This document shows positions 34,474 to 42,600 of a DNA stretch of 48,611 bases, piece by piece (the first letter of the stretch is position 1; each line of letters opens with the position of its first letter). The position numbers and the translations under genes were made by a program. The DNA comes from an uncultured Clostridia bacterium (GTDB lineage Bacteria; Bacillota; Clostridia; UMGS1883). The notes beneath the pieces are model-generated. The model was not told the origin of the DNA. It saw only the letters and a program-made list of their open reading frames with translations, and did no database searches. Location of the stretch: assembly GCA_947589005.1 (NCBI GenBank), contig CANPZO010000020.1:1-48611 (forward strand). The letters are read 5' to 3'.

Positions 34474-35472
34474 ATGGCGCTTATTTTAGGTATAGAGACC
34501 TCCTGCGACGAGACCGCCGCCTCCGTGACCCGTGACGGACGTGAGGTGCTGTCCAACGTAATATACACACAGATAGCCCTCCACGAGGTATACGGCGGCG
34601 TTGTGCCGGAGATAGCCTCGCGCAAGCATATCGACAAGATAATATATGTCATTGATTCCGCCATAAAAGAGGCGGGGATAGACAAAACCGACCTTGACGC
34701 CGTGGCCGTCACCTACAACCCCGGTCTTGTGGGGGCTCTTCTGGTGGGGGTCAGCGTGGCCAAGGCTTTTGCCTATGGGATAAACAGGCCCCTTGTCCCC
34801 GTGAACCACATTCAGGGCCACATCGCGGCCAACTATATCGCCCATCCGGAGCTTGAGCCGCCCTTCGTGTGTTTGGTGGCCTCCGGCGGACACAGCCATA
34901 TTCTCCATGTGAAGGACTACCACGAGTTTGAGATACTCGGGGCCACCACCGACGACGCCGCGGGCGAGGCTTTCGACAAGGTTGCCCGCGTGCTGGGGCT
35001 GGGATATCCCGGCGGCCCGAAGGTCAACGCCCTTGCGAAGGACGGCGACCCGTGCGCCATCGCCTTCCCGAGGCCGCGCCACGGCTTTGATTTTAGCTTC
35101 AGCGGCCTCAAGACCGCGGTCATAAATTACGTTCACAACGCCGAACAAAAGGGCGGGGAGATAAATCGGGCCGACGTGGCCGCATCCTTTCAGCAGGCGG
35201 TGGTGGACGTACTGGTGGAAAACACCGTCGGCGCGGCGCAAAAGGCCGGCTGCAAAACCGTGTGTCTGGCCGGCGGCGTCGCCGCCAACACCGCCCTTCG
35301 CTCCGCTTTGGAGGCGGCGGCGAGGGAAAACGGCATGGCGATGTACTGCCCGCCCATCGAGCTTTGCACCGATAACGGCGCGATGATATCCTGCGCCGGA
35401 TATCTCAACTTCGCCGCCGGAATGAGGGCGGACCTGACACTGAACGCCGAGCCGCAGCTGCGGCTTGAATAA
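34474..35472 (+). CDS. tsaD: tRNA N6-adenosine threonylcarbamoyltransferase TsaD
   Basis: 332 residues with the ASKHA fold: [15 protein letters not shown] at the N-terminus, [13 protein letters not shown], the metal-binding HxxxH in [22 protein letters not shown], and [12 protein letters not shown]. It transfers the threonylcarbamoyl group from TC-AMP to A37 of ANN-decoding tRNAs, working with TsaB and TsaE. The universal family length is about 330-345 residues. GGAGGAAAT overlaps the rimI stop and serves as the ribosome binding site. Confidence 0.97.
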   Translation: MALILGIETSCDETAASVTRDGREVLSNVIYTQIALHEVYGGVVPEIASRKHIDKIIYVIDSAIKEAGIDKTDLDAVAVTYNPGLVGALLVGVSVAKAFAYGINRPLVPVNHIQGHIAANYIAHPELEPPFVCLVASGGHSHILHVKDYHEFEILGATTDDAAGEAFDKVARVLGLGYPGGPKVNALAKDGDPCAIAFPRPRHGFDFSFSGLKTAVINYVHNAEQKGGEINRADVAASFQQAVVDVLVENTVGAAQKAGCKTVCLAGGVAANTALRSALEAAARENGMAMYCPPIELCTDNGAMISCAGYLNFAAGMRADLTLNAEPQLRLE

Positions 35473-35493
35473 ATAGATAAAGGAAATGATATT

Positions 35494-37284
35494 ATGACGA
35501 CTAACGAAAAGCTCGCCCTTCTGCGGCGGGAAATGGAAAAGAACGGCCTTTCGGCCTATATCGTGCCCACGGCGGACCCGCACCTCAGCGAGTACGTGCC
35601 GGAGCATTACCGGTTTCGCCACTGGCTGTCCGGCTTCAGCGGCAGTGCCGGGACGGTTGTGGTCACCTCCGAAAAAAGCGGCCTCTGGACCGACGGACGT
35701 TATTATATTCAGGCCGAAAAACAGCTCTCCGGCAGTGAGATAGTCCTTTTCAAGGCCATGGAGCCGGGGGTCAAAAGCTATATCGACTTCCTTCGGGACG
35801 AGCTGCCCGAGGGGGCGAAAATCGGCGTGAGCGGGAGGCTCGTGTCCCAACGGGCCGTGGCCGATATGAAAAAGAGATTTGAGGAAAAGAAGCTCGTCCT
35901 TGACACCGGCCGCGACCTGTCGTATATCTGGGAGGACCGCCCCCCTGTCCCCGACGGAAAAATAATCATCCACGAGGAAAAATGGTGCGGCGAGAGCGCC
36001 TCCTCCAAAATCGCCCGCGTCAGGGAGAAAATGGCCGAGCGTAAGCTCACTCACTACGCCGCCGCAAAGCTGGACTGCATAATGTGGCTTTGCAATATCC
36101 GTGGCTCCGACATCAACTGCTGCCCCTTTGCGCTCAGCTATCTGCTGGTGGGCCGGGACAGCGTGAAGCTCTATATTGACCCCGCCAAGGTTGGGGCGGC
36201 GGAAGAGGCCGTCCTTCGTGAGCAGGGTGTCACTCTCGCCCCATATGAGGCGGTTTACGGGGACATCGCCGCGCTGGACGAGGACTCCGTCCTTGGCCTT
36301 GACTTCGGCATAACCAACAGCGCCCTGGCCTCCGCCGCCCAAAAGTGCAGTCTCAAGAACATCAGAGACATAATCACCCCCTTCAAGGCGGTGAAAAATA
36401 AAACGGAAAATAAAAACCTTGTCGAGACCTACGAAAATGACGCCGTGGCCCTCGTCAAAGGCTTCTACTACATATATGACAGCCTCCGCCGCGGCCTCGC
36501 CATAACCGAGCTTGACGTCTGCGACAAGCTCCTCGAGCTTCGCGCCGCCCAGCCCTTCAACATGGGCCCCAGCTTTGACACCATAGCCGCGTATAAGGCC
36601 AACGCCGCCATGATGCACTACAGCCCCACGCCCGAGGGCCGCGCCGTGCTTGCCTCCGAGGGTATGCTGCTCATAGATTCCGGCGGGCACTACCTCGGCG
36701 GCAGCACCGACATCACCCGCACCCTTGTGCTCGGCCCCATATCCGAGGAGGAGCGCCGCGGCTTCACCCTCGTGCTTAAGGCCAATATCGCCCTTATTTC
36801 CGCGCGGTTCCTCAAAGGGACAGCCGGCGCAAATCTGGACATTCTCGCCCGTGAGCCGTTATGGAAAGAGGGCATCGACTATAAGTGCGGCACCGGCCAC
36901 GGCGTGGGCTTTTATCTGAACGTCCATGAGGGCCCCCAGAATTTCAGCCAAAACCTCAACTCCGTGCCCCTCGAGCCGGGCATGAACGTCACCGTCGAGC
37001 CGGGAGTTTACATTGAGGGAAAATACGGCATCCGCACCGAAAACGACGTGGTCGTTGTGCCGTGGAAAACCACCGAGCACGGCGAGTTTTACGGCTTTGG
37101 CCTGCTGTCCTTCGTGCCCATAGACGTCAACGGCATCGACCCGTCTCTCATGACCGACGAAGAAATAGAGTGGATAAACCGTTACCACGAGGAATGTCGC
37201 AAGCGCCTTATGCCTAGGCTCACGCCGGAGGAACGTGAGTGGCTGGCCCGCTACACACGGGAGGTAAGCCGCGGTGATAAGTGA
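35494..37284 (+). CDS. Aminopeptidase P family protein (M24, Xaa-Pro aminopeptidase, three-domain type)
   Basis: 596 residues. Two creatinase-like N-terminal domains (about 1-150 with AYIVPTADPHLSEYVPEHYRFR, and 155-310) precede the pita-bread catalytic domain (about 315-535). The metal ligands are all present: D395 (LLIDSGG), D406 (STDITRT), H469 (GTGHGVG), E502 (VEPGVY) and E516 (RTENDV). The length matches eukaryotic XPNPEP1-type enzymes, not the 350-residue bacterial form. It should remove N-terminal residues before proline in the cytoplasm, useful for peptides released by exported proteases and taken up. The last codons overlap the HD gene by 11 nt. Confidence 0.95.
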   Translation: MTTNEKLALLRREMEKNGLSAYIVPTADPHLSEYVPEHYRFRHWLSGFSGSAGTVVVTSEKSGLWTDGRYYIQAEKQLSGSEIVLFKAMEPGVKSYIDFLRDELPEGAKIGVSGRLVSQRAVADMKKRFEEKKLVLDTGRDLSYIWEDRPPVPDGKIIIHEEKWCGESASSKIARVREKMAERKLTHYAAAKLDCIMWLCNIRGSDINCCPFALSYLLVGRDSVKLYIDPAKVGAAEEAVLREQGVTLAPYEAVYGDIAALDEDSVLGLDFGITNSALASAAQKCSLKNIRDIITPFKAVKNKTENKNLVETYENDAVALVKGFYYIYDSLRRGLAITELDVCDKLLELRAAQPFNMGPSFDTIAAYKANAAMMHYSPTPEGRAVLASEGMLLIDSGGHYLGGSTDITRTLVLGPISEEERRGFTLVLKANIALISARFLKGTAGANLDILAREPLWKEGIDYKCGTGHGVGFYLNVHEGPQNFSQNLNSVPLEPGMNVTVEPGVYIEGKYGIRTENDVVVVPWKTTEHGEFYGFGLLSFVPIDVNGIDPSLMTDEEIEWINRYHEECRKRLMPRLTPEEREWLARYTREVSRGDK

Positions 37285-37870
37285 GGATTTTGAAAAGCGG
37301 CTCCGCTTCCTGATCGAGGCGGATAAGATGAAAAACGTCCTGCGTCAGACCCTTATCGCCGACGGCTCCCGACGGGAGACCGACGCCGAGCACTCCTGGC
37401 ACTTCGCGCTCATGGCCATGACCCTTATCGACCACGCGCGGGAAAAGGATAAGATAGACCTCGACCGCGTCATAAAAATGGCGCTTGTCCATGATTTGGT
37501 GGAGGTTTACGCCGGCGACACCTTTTGTTATGACGAAAAGGCCAATCTCAACAAGGCCGACAGGGAAAAGGCCGCCGCCGACAGGCTTTTCGGCCTTTTG
37601 CCCGAGGAGCAGGGGAAGGAGTACCGCTCGCTGTGGGAGGAGTTTGACGCGAAGGCCACCCCCGACGCGGCCTATGCCGCCGCCATCGACCGGCTTCAAC
37701 CCCTTATCAACAACCACCTCACCGACGCCCACACCTGGAAAAAGGGCCGCGTCCGCGCCGAGCAGGTGCGCGAGCGCATGGAGCCGGTGAAGGAGGCAAT
37801 GGACGGCGAGGCCGCGGCTCTGGCGGACTGGATAATCCGTCAGGGCATACAAAAAGGCCACCTGATTTGA
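37274..37870 (+). CDS. HD-domain phosphohydrolase, YfbR/HDDC2-like
   Basis: 198 residues from a GTG start overlapping the previous gene; GGAGGTAAG is upstream. The HD signature includes DAEHSWHFALMAMTL (first His), VHDLVEVYAGDTF (HD pair and downstream Asp) and DRLQPLINNHL. Family members are 5'-deoxynucleoside monophosphate phosphatases that trim excess dNMPs. The exact substrate is not readable from sequence. It is the last gene of the run; a strong terminator lies 56 nt past its stop. Confidence 0.9.
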   Translation: MISEDFEKRLRFLIEADKMKNVLRQTLIADGSRRETDAEHSWHFALMAMTLIDHAREKDKIDLDRVIKMALVHDLVEVYAGDTFCYDEKANLNKADREKAAADRLFGLLPEEQGKEYRSLWEEFDAKATPDAAYAAAIDRLQPLINNHLTDAHTWKKGRVRAEQVRERMEPVKEAMDGEAAALADWIIRQGIQKGHLI

Positions 37871-37926
37871 CGTCTCCCCAAAAATAAAGCGCATTATTAA
37901 TATATTAATATAGGTAAAAACACGAT

Positions 37927-37966
37927 AAAAATAACCGGGTACGAAATGTATCCGGTTATTTTTTCC
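37927..37966. terminator. Strong bidirectional intrinsic terminator left of the invertible segment
   Basis: AAAAATAACCGG (37927-37938) with GTAC pairs against GTAT and CCGGTTATTTTT (37952-37963) around a GAAAT loop: a 16-bp stem with A-tract on the left and T-tract on the right. It ends the rightward HD transcript and should also stop leftward transcripts from the promoter at 38100-38128, which would otherwise run antisense into the HD gene. Confidence 0.88.
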
Positions 37967-37987
37967 TATTAAAATCCAAATTTTTGC

Positions 37988-38008
37988 CCCAAAACTAAAA
38001 CTTTCAGG
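37988..38008 (-). repeat. Left recombination core site (IRL) of the putative invertible segment
   Basis: Read on the minus strand: arm CCTGAAA, 7-bp spacer GTTTTAG, arm TTTTGGG (5 of 7 match to the ideal TTTCAGG). The 17 bases CCTGAAAGTTTTAGTTT are identical to 39380-39396 in opposite orientation. The 7-7-7 layout is that of tyrosine recombinase core sites. Confidence 0.8.
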
Positions 38009-38274
38009 GCAAAGCTCACCGCCGACGAAGCGTGGAATGAGCGTCGAACCGTCCGAAATTCCGGACAGGCACACCAATCCCATTCTCTTATGATTATTTA
38101 TTATACCAATGTGGTGTGAATTTGTCAAGCGTTTTTTTGTAAATTCCTAAAAAAATTATTCGATCTTGAAGGAGCCGACCCCCGAAGCCAAGCGCGGGGC
38201 CTGGCCCCTTTGTTATCACTGCTCGTGATCGGCGAAAATTCGCCGTCATAATAATAGTCAAAGGAGAATTGAAA
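38009..38274. promoter_or_regulatory. Regulatory region inside the invertible segment
   Basis: No gene is present. Besides the leftward promoter it carries several dyad symmetries: GTCCG/CGGAC (38051-38066), GGGGCC-T-GGCCCC (38196-38208), ATCAC/GTGAT (38215-38229) and CGGCGAA/TTCGCCG (38230-38245). The last three lie just upstream of the recombinase and may be operators or recombinase arm/accessory sites. I see no strong rightward promoter for the recombinase; TTGTTA (38210-38215) with GAAAAT 18 bp later is the best weak candidate. Confidence 0.5.
38100..38128 (-). promoter_or_regulatory. Outward-facing near-consensus promoter inside the invertible segment
   Basis: On the minus strand: TTGACA (38128-38123), 17-bp spacer, TATAAT (38105-38100), both hexamers perfect. 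Its transcript would start near 38093, cross the left core site and meet the bidirectional terminator at 37927-37966. It has no leftward gene to serve in the present orientation. After inversion it would read into the adhesin leader. Confidence 0.88.
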
Positions 38275-39384
38275 ATGGCAAGACGAGGAGAAAACATTTA
38301 CAAACGCAAGGACGGGCGCTACGAAGGGAGGTATATCAAGGGCCGCGGCGAGGACGGAAAGGCCGTTTACGGCTATGTTTACGCCCGGCGATACGGCGAC
38401 GTCAGGACAATGCTGGCGGACCGAAAGACCGACATCGCCCAGGACGGAAAGCCGTCGCTGACGCTGGGCCAATGGCTGGAGGGCTGGCCGTCCAAAAACG
38501 CGCAGGTGAAGGACTCCACCCGGCTTTTGTACCGGCGGCACATCGAAAACACCATTATTCCCAAAATGGGCGGGGTCAAGCTCAGGGAGCTGACCGCCGA
38601 CAGGGTGCAGAGGTTTATCAATTCGCTGCCGATGGCGCCGGCCACGGTGAGGCTTATCTTCATTATCCTGCGCTCCGCCCTGCGGGAGGCGCAGGATCGG
38701 GGGCTGTGCGAGGACGTGTGCGGCAAGGTTAAGCTGCCGCAGAAAGCCGCGAACGAGGTCGAAATTCTGACCCCCGCCCAACAGCGGAGGCTGGAGGCCG
38801 CTTTGTCGGACAACAACGACGCCGGCATATTGCTGTGTCTGTATACGGGGCTGAGGATAGGCGAGCTTTGCGCGCTCAAGTGGGGAGACGTGGATTTTGA
38901 AAAGTCCGCCCTGACCGTGCGCGGAACTCAGGTCCGGCAGGACGGAGAGCTGAAAATCACGTCCCCCAAAACCCGCACGTCGGCCCGAACCATACCGGTG
39001 CCGGGCTTTATCATGGAAAGGCTCGACCTGCTGCCCAGGGACGGGGAGTTTGTACTGTCCAACAAGGGCGGGCCGGTGGAGGTCCGCAGTTACCGGCGGC
39101 GGTTCAAGCGTCTGCTGGAGGAGGCGGGGCTGCCGGATATAAGGTTCCACGCCCTTCGCCACACCTTCAGCTCTCGGGCGCTGGAGGTGGGCATGGATTA
39201 CAAAACTCTCAGCGAGGTGCTGGGCCACGCCTCGGTGTCCACCACCATGGACCTGTACGTCCACTCTCTGGACGACTACAAGCGCAGCCAGATGGACAAG
39301 CTGCAGGAAATTTACGCCGCAAATTCGCCGTCAAAATCCGCCGTCAGCGGCCGCAAACCCCCGCAGTCACGGGAATTAGCCTGA
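38275..39384 (+). CDS. Tyrosine site-specific recombinase (putative DNA invertase)
   Basis: 369 residues from the ATG at 38275 (AAGGAG upstream); a TTG two codons earlier is a poorer start. The N-terminus (MARRGENIYKRKDGRYEGRYIKG) is an arm-type DNA-binding domain as in Tn916/phage integrases, followed by a SAM-like core-binding domain (about 65-150). The catalytic domain holds R194 (TGLRIGEL), K232 (SPKTRT), H292-x-x-R295 (HALRHTF), H318 (LGHASV) and the nucleophile Y328 (MDLYVHS), a complete active-site set. Phage-integrase relatives usually sit at one end of large elements; here the gene is alone between inverted core sites, so DNA inversion is the favoured role. The gene is rightward and ends inside the right core site. 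Confidence 0.93.
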   Translation: MARRGENIYKRKDGRYEGRYIKGRGEDGKAVYGYVYARRYGDVRTMLADRKTDIAQDGKPSLTLGQWLEGWPSKNAQVKDSTRLLYRRHIENTIIPKMGGVKLRELTADRVQRFINSLPMAPATVRLIFIILRSALREAQDRGLCEDVCGKVKLPQKAANEVEILTPAQQRRLEAALSDNNDAGILLCLYTGLRIGELCALKWGDVDFEKSALTVRGTQVRQDGELKITSPKTRTSARTIPVPGFIMERLDLLPRDGEFVLSNKGGPVEVRSYRRRFKRLLEEAGLPDIRFHALRHTFSSRALEVGMDYKTLSEVLGHASVSTTMDLYVHSLDDYKRSQMDKLQEIYAANSPSKSAVSGRKPPQSRELA

Positions 39385-39400
39385 AAGTTTTAGTTTCAGG
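39380..39400 (+). repeat. Right recombination core site (IRR) of the putative invertible segment
   Basis: Arms CCTGAAA (39380-39386) and TTTCAGG (39394-39400) are perfect inverted repeats around spacer GTTTTAG (39387-39393). Its first 17 bases match the left site in inverse orientation. It contains the TGA stop of the recombinase. Confidence 0.82.
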
Positions 39401-39607
39401 ACAGGGCGGTACGGGTGTTTTGTGCTGATAGGCATTGTACATCGCCGCGGCGAAAATGGCAACAGGTATATAATTTTAAATTATATATAAAGGTAGAAAT
39501 TCCCCCTCCGAAATTTCGTCGGGGGGGGGTATTAGTCATTAAATTCGGCGCAATTTATTGCGCGGTGACATTCCCGGGAATAGGACAGTTAAGGGAGGAT
39601 GGTTTTT
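39401..39607 (+). promoter_or_regulatory. Structured leader of the giant adhesin gene
   Basis: No gene. It holds successive palindromes: CGCCGCGGCG (39443-39452); TATATAATTT/AAATTATATA (39467-39487); a C-tract/G-tract hairpin from about 39501 to 39528; GCGCAA/TTGCGC (39548-39563); and ATTCCCGGGAAT (39570-39581). AGGGAGG (39592-39598) is the ribosome binding site. A TATAAT at 39469-39474 has no -35 partner (CGCGGC at 17 bp), so a local promoter is doubtful. An in-frame ATG at 39599 is too close to the ribosome binding site. Confidence 0.55.
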
Positions 39608-42600
39608 ATGTTTGACCTTAAAACAAAACTGCATAACAAGATGAAGGAGGGGCTCGCGGGGCTTTTAAGTTTCTGCGTGCTTCTTTCGTCTGTGAACTTT
39701 CCGTTCGCGGCGTTCGCGGCGGGTGAAGGTACCGGCGGCGCGCCCTACTCGACCGGGCCCAGCAAGGTGACCCAGCGTCAGGCCGACCCCAGCACCATGG
39801 ACGACTATAAAAACGCGATGGACTTTACCAATGACACCCGATACGTCGGGCGTCTCTGGTCGGATAAGACCGTCTTCGCGCGGGACTATATGCACACTAA
39901 CAACGAGGACCCTGACTGGGACGGCACAACTCTGACCCTTGACGGGGAGGACGACGGCCTCGAGGCAGGGGATTCCATCACCCTCAACGACGACTTCCTC
40001 CACGTGTACAGCGTGCTTGGCTCCAGCTTGGAGATCGACGAGGGCTACACCGCCCCCATCGACCTGGCCATCATCATAGATATGTCAGGCTCCATGGCGC
40101 AGATACCTTCGGATATGCCCAATAATGTGGCAAGCCGTGAGTCAAGTTCAAGAATAGCTAAGACGGTCACCGCCGTCAACGGCGCCATTGACTATCTGAT
40201 GAAGGAAAACGAGGACAGCCGCGTTACGGTTGTGGCCTACGGCGGCTCCGCCTATACTTTGCTGCCCCTCGACCATTATGAGGTGGCCGGAGACGGACAG
40301 TATATTGGTGTAAGAAATTTCACAAGTTATAGCGGCAGTACAACATTCAGCACAAATAACAGCGGCGGCGCGTATACCCTCTATACGACTGCGAAGCCTG
40401 AGGGCAAAACGGCGCTGGACAGGAGCGTAAGAAATAACTATACACGATACGGAAGAAATAGCACACTTGGACAAGACAATAACGCAAAAGCATGGATAGG
40501 CTACCATACGGATATGACCGCCGGCGTCTATCTTGGCTTCCAGGAGCTGTATGAGACGGAGGATGCTACGGTTACATATAAATCCGAGCTGACCGGCGAA
40601 AAGGTGACCCTGCCCCGTATCCCCGTGGCCTTTGTTATGACCGACGGCGGCACCAACGTGGCGCTTAAGGAACCGAGTACAAGCTATGATACTGTTACCG
40701 GTGACGAGTGGTACGATATGAGCTGGATACCGGAGGCTCCTCAACACGAAAATTATTATACAGGTAGTTACACTCTTCCTGATCCTAATCCTAAAAATTA
40801 TAGAAACTATACTCAAAATCCTAACTGGCTGCTGTTCCAAAATGAAACGACGAATAATGCAGACCCCTCGAATGTAAATATGTATGAACCTAACGTTGAC
40901 AAACGTCCCACCGGAGTAGATGGCGGCCCCGGCGTACTGTTCCATACGGTTATGTCCGTCGCTTATATGACGGCCAAGGTACAAAACCATTATACGAGAC
41001 TTTGGGCTAATAATGGCGTAGAGGGCGTCGACGAGCTGGACTTTGTTGTGGATACCATCGGTGTAGACCTGAACAACGTAACGGGCATTTGGGAGCAGCC
41101 CAGAATGTACGCCTCCATGGATCCGAAGACATACTTCAACGATAATCCCGGAGAATGTCCGAATACAAATCCGGCGGCAAATAAGTCGTGGTTCCAGCCG
41201 CAGATAAAGGCTGCCTATGAGTATTATCAAAATTGGCAGTCGAGCGACGACGGCATAGAGGTTCAAGTGGGCGAGGAATATACCGGCGGCTCCGAGTCCG
41301 ATATGATAAAAATCAATAAGCTGGACGCCGAGACCGGCTTCGATGGCGTATCTAATAGTGACGTTATAGCCAATATCAATTACGCCGATGATTTCCGGCA
41401 AATCGAATCCGCCAACTTGGAAGACGTGTTCCGTGAATTGATTGACTCCATCGAGACGCCCATGTTCTCACCCGTCGGCGGCCAGAACGACCTGGGCGCC
41501 AGTGACGCCGTGACCTATGTTGACCCCATAGGCAAGTACATGGACGTCAAGGACGTGGAGAAGCTGACCCTGTTTGGCCACAGCTACAAAATCGTCAAGA
41601 CCGCCGTTTACAACTGGACGTTCAACCACACCACAATCGGCACAAGCGGCTTTAGGGAAGGCTGGTACAACGGGAACGATTATGTAGCGGACGCAGCTAA
41701 TCCTCCCAGAGGTTCCACCGAAGCGGCGTGGGACGCCGGCTATGTATATCATGTGGGCGACGAAAACGCGGTTAAGTTTGTGCCCTCTCTTTCGGGCGGC
41801 ATAGACCAAACCAACCCCGACCCCAAAATAAAAAACACCACCTATACCTTCTATCGGCTTGATGAGGATCTTACTACCCATACAAGACTTGATGAAACGA
41901 CGCGCAGAACGGTTCATATGAACCCGGCCTACGGCACGGACGCCGATATCCCCGAGGCCGCGTTAAGCGCCGACACCGACGAAAATCCCACCAAGCATTT
42001 GGACTATACGGGCGTTTATGCCCTCAGCGACCTGCGGGTGTGGGTGGAGGACACCGGCGACTACAGCGACAGCACCGTCGAGAGCGGCGGCGCGGACATC
42101 GACTCCAACTATGACGAGGCCCTCTATATCAATATCCCCGTCAACATGATGCCCATGCGCACCGTCACCCTGTCCTATGACGATACCGAGGAAGATCCCC
42201 AGATAAAATACGAGACGAATTTCGGCGCCCGCAACGCGGAAAAATATCCGGAAATCGAAAACGACCCGTACAGCGCCTCCTTCCCCCTGCGTGTGTTCTA
42301 CACGGTGGGTCTTTCGGACGATATCAAAAATCCCGACGGCAGCGTCAACCTTTCCTCCGGCGTCAGCGCGGAGTATATCGCCCAGAATAAGGCCGTGACG
42401 AGCGCGTGGCAGGATGCCCGTGGCGTGCCCGACGGCAACGTGGAGTTCTTCTCCAACTGGTACAACCCCGAGCGCCGCTATTCCGACTACGCCACCACCT
42501 CTACCGACTACACCTACGGCAACCCGGTAACCAGCTTCTCCCCGGCCACCGGCAACCGTTACTACATATTTGAAAAGGCTCTGCCTCTGTACAGCGGGGC

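Larger units (their letters stand above)
37988..39400. mobile_element. Putative invertible DNA segment (recombinase plus outward promoter)
   Basis: This 1.4-kb segment is bounded by two core sites in inverted orientation with identical 7-bp spacers. It holds one gene, a tyrosine recombinase, and a near-consensus leftward promoter. Recombination between inverted sites would flip the segment and point the promoter at the giant adhesin gene to the right. The recombinase stop codon (39382-39384) sits inside the right arm and would be preserved after flipping. There is no other cargo and no plasmid or phage gene, so an integrated mobile element with direct-repeat attachment sites is less likely. 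Inversion itself is inferred. Confidence 0.75.

Noticed and set aside
34486-36690. A 734-codon minus-strand frame over tsaD and the aminopeptidase gene
   Set aside because: Antisense shadow of two well-recognised genes; no family resemblance and no start signals.
37988-39400. Reading the two flanking sites as attL/attR of an integrated mobile element
   Set aside because: Attachment sites of an integrated element should be direct repeats; these are inverted. There is no tRNA gene beside them and no excisionase, replication or transfer gene between them.
39469-39474. TATAAT as a local promoter for the adhesin
   Set aside because: It lies in an AT palindrome and the hexamer 17 bp upstream (CGCGGC) has no resemblance to a -35 box; no TG extension either.
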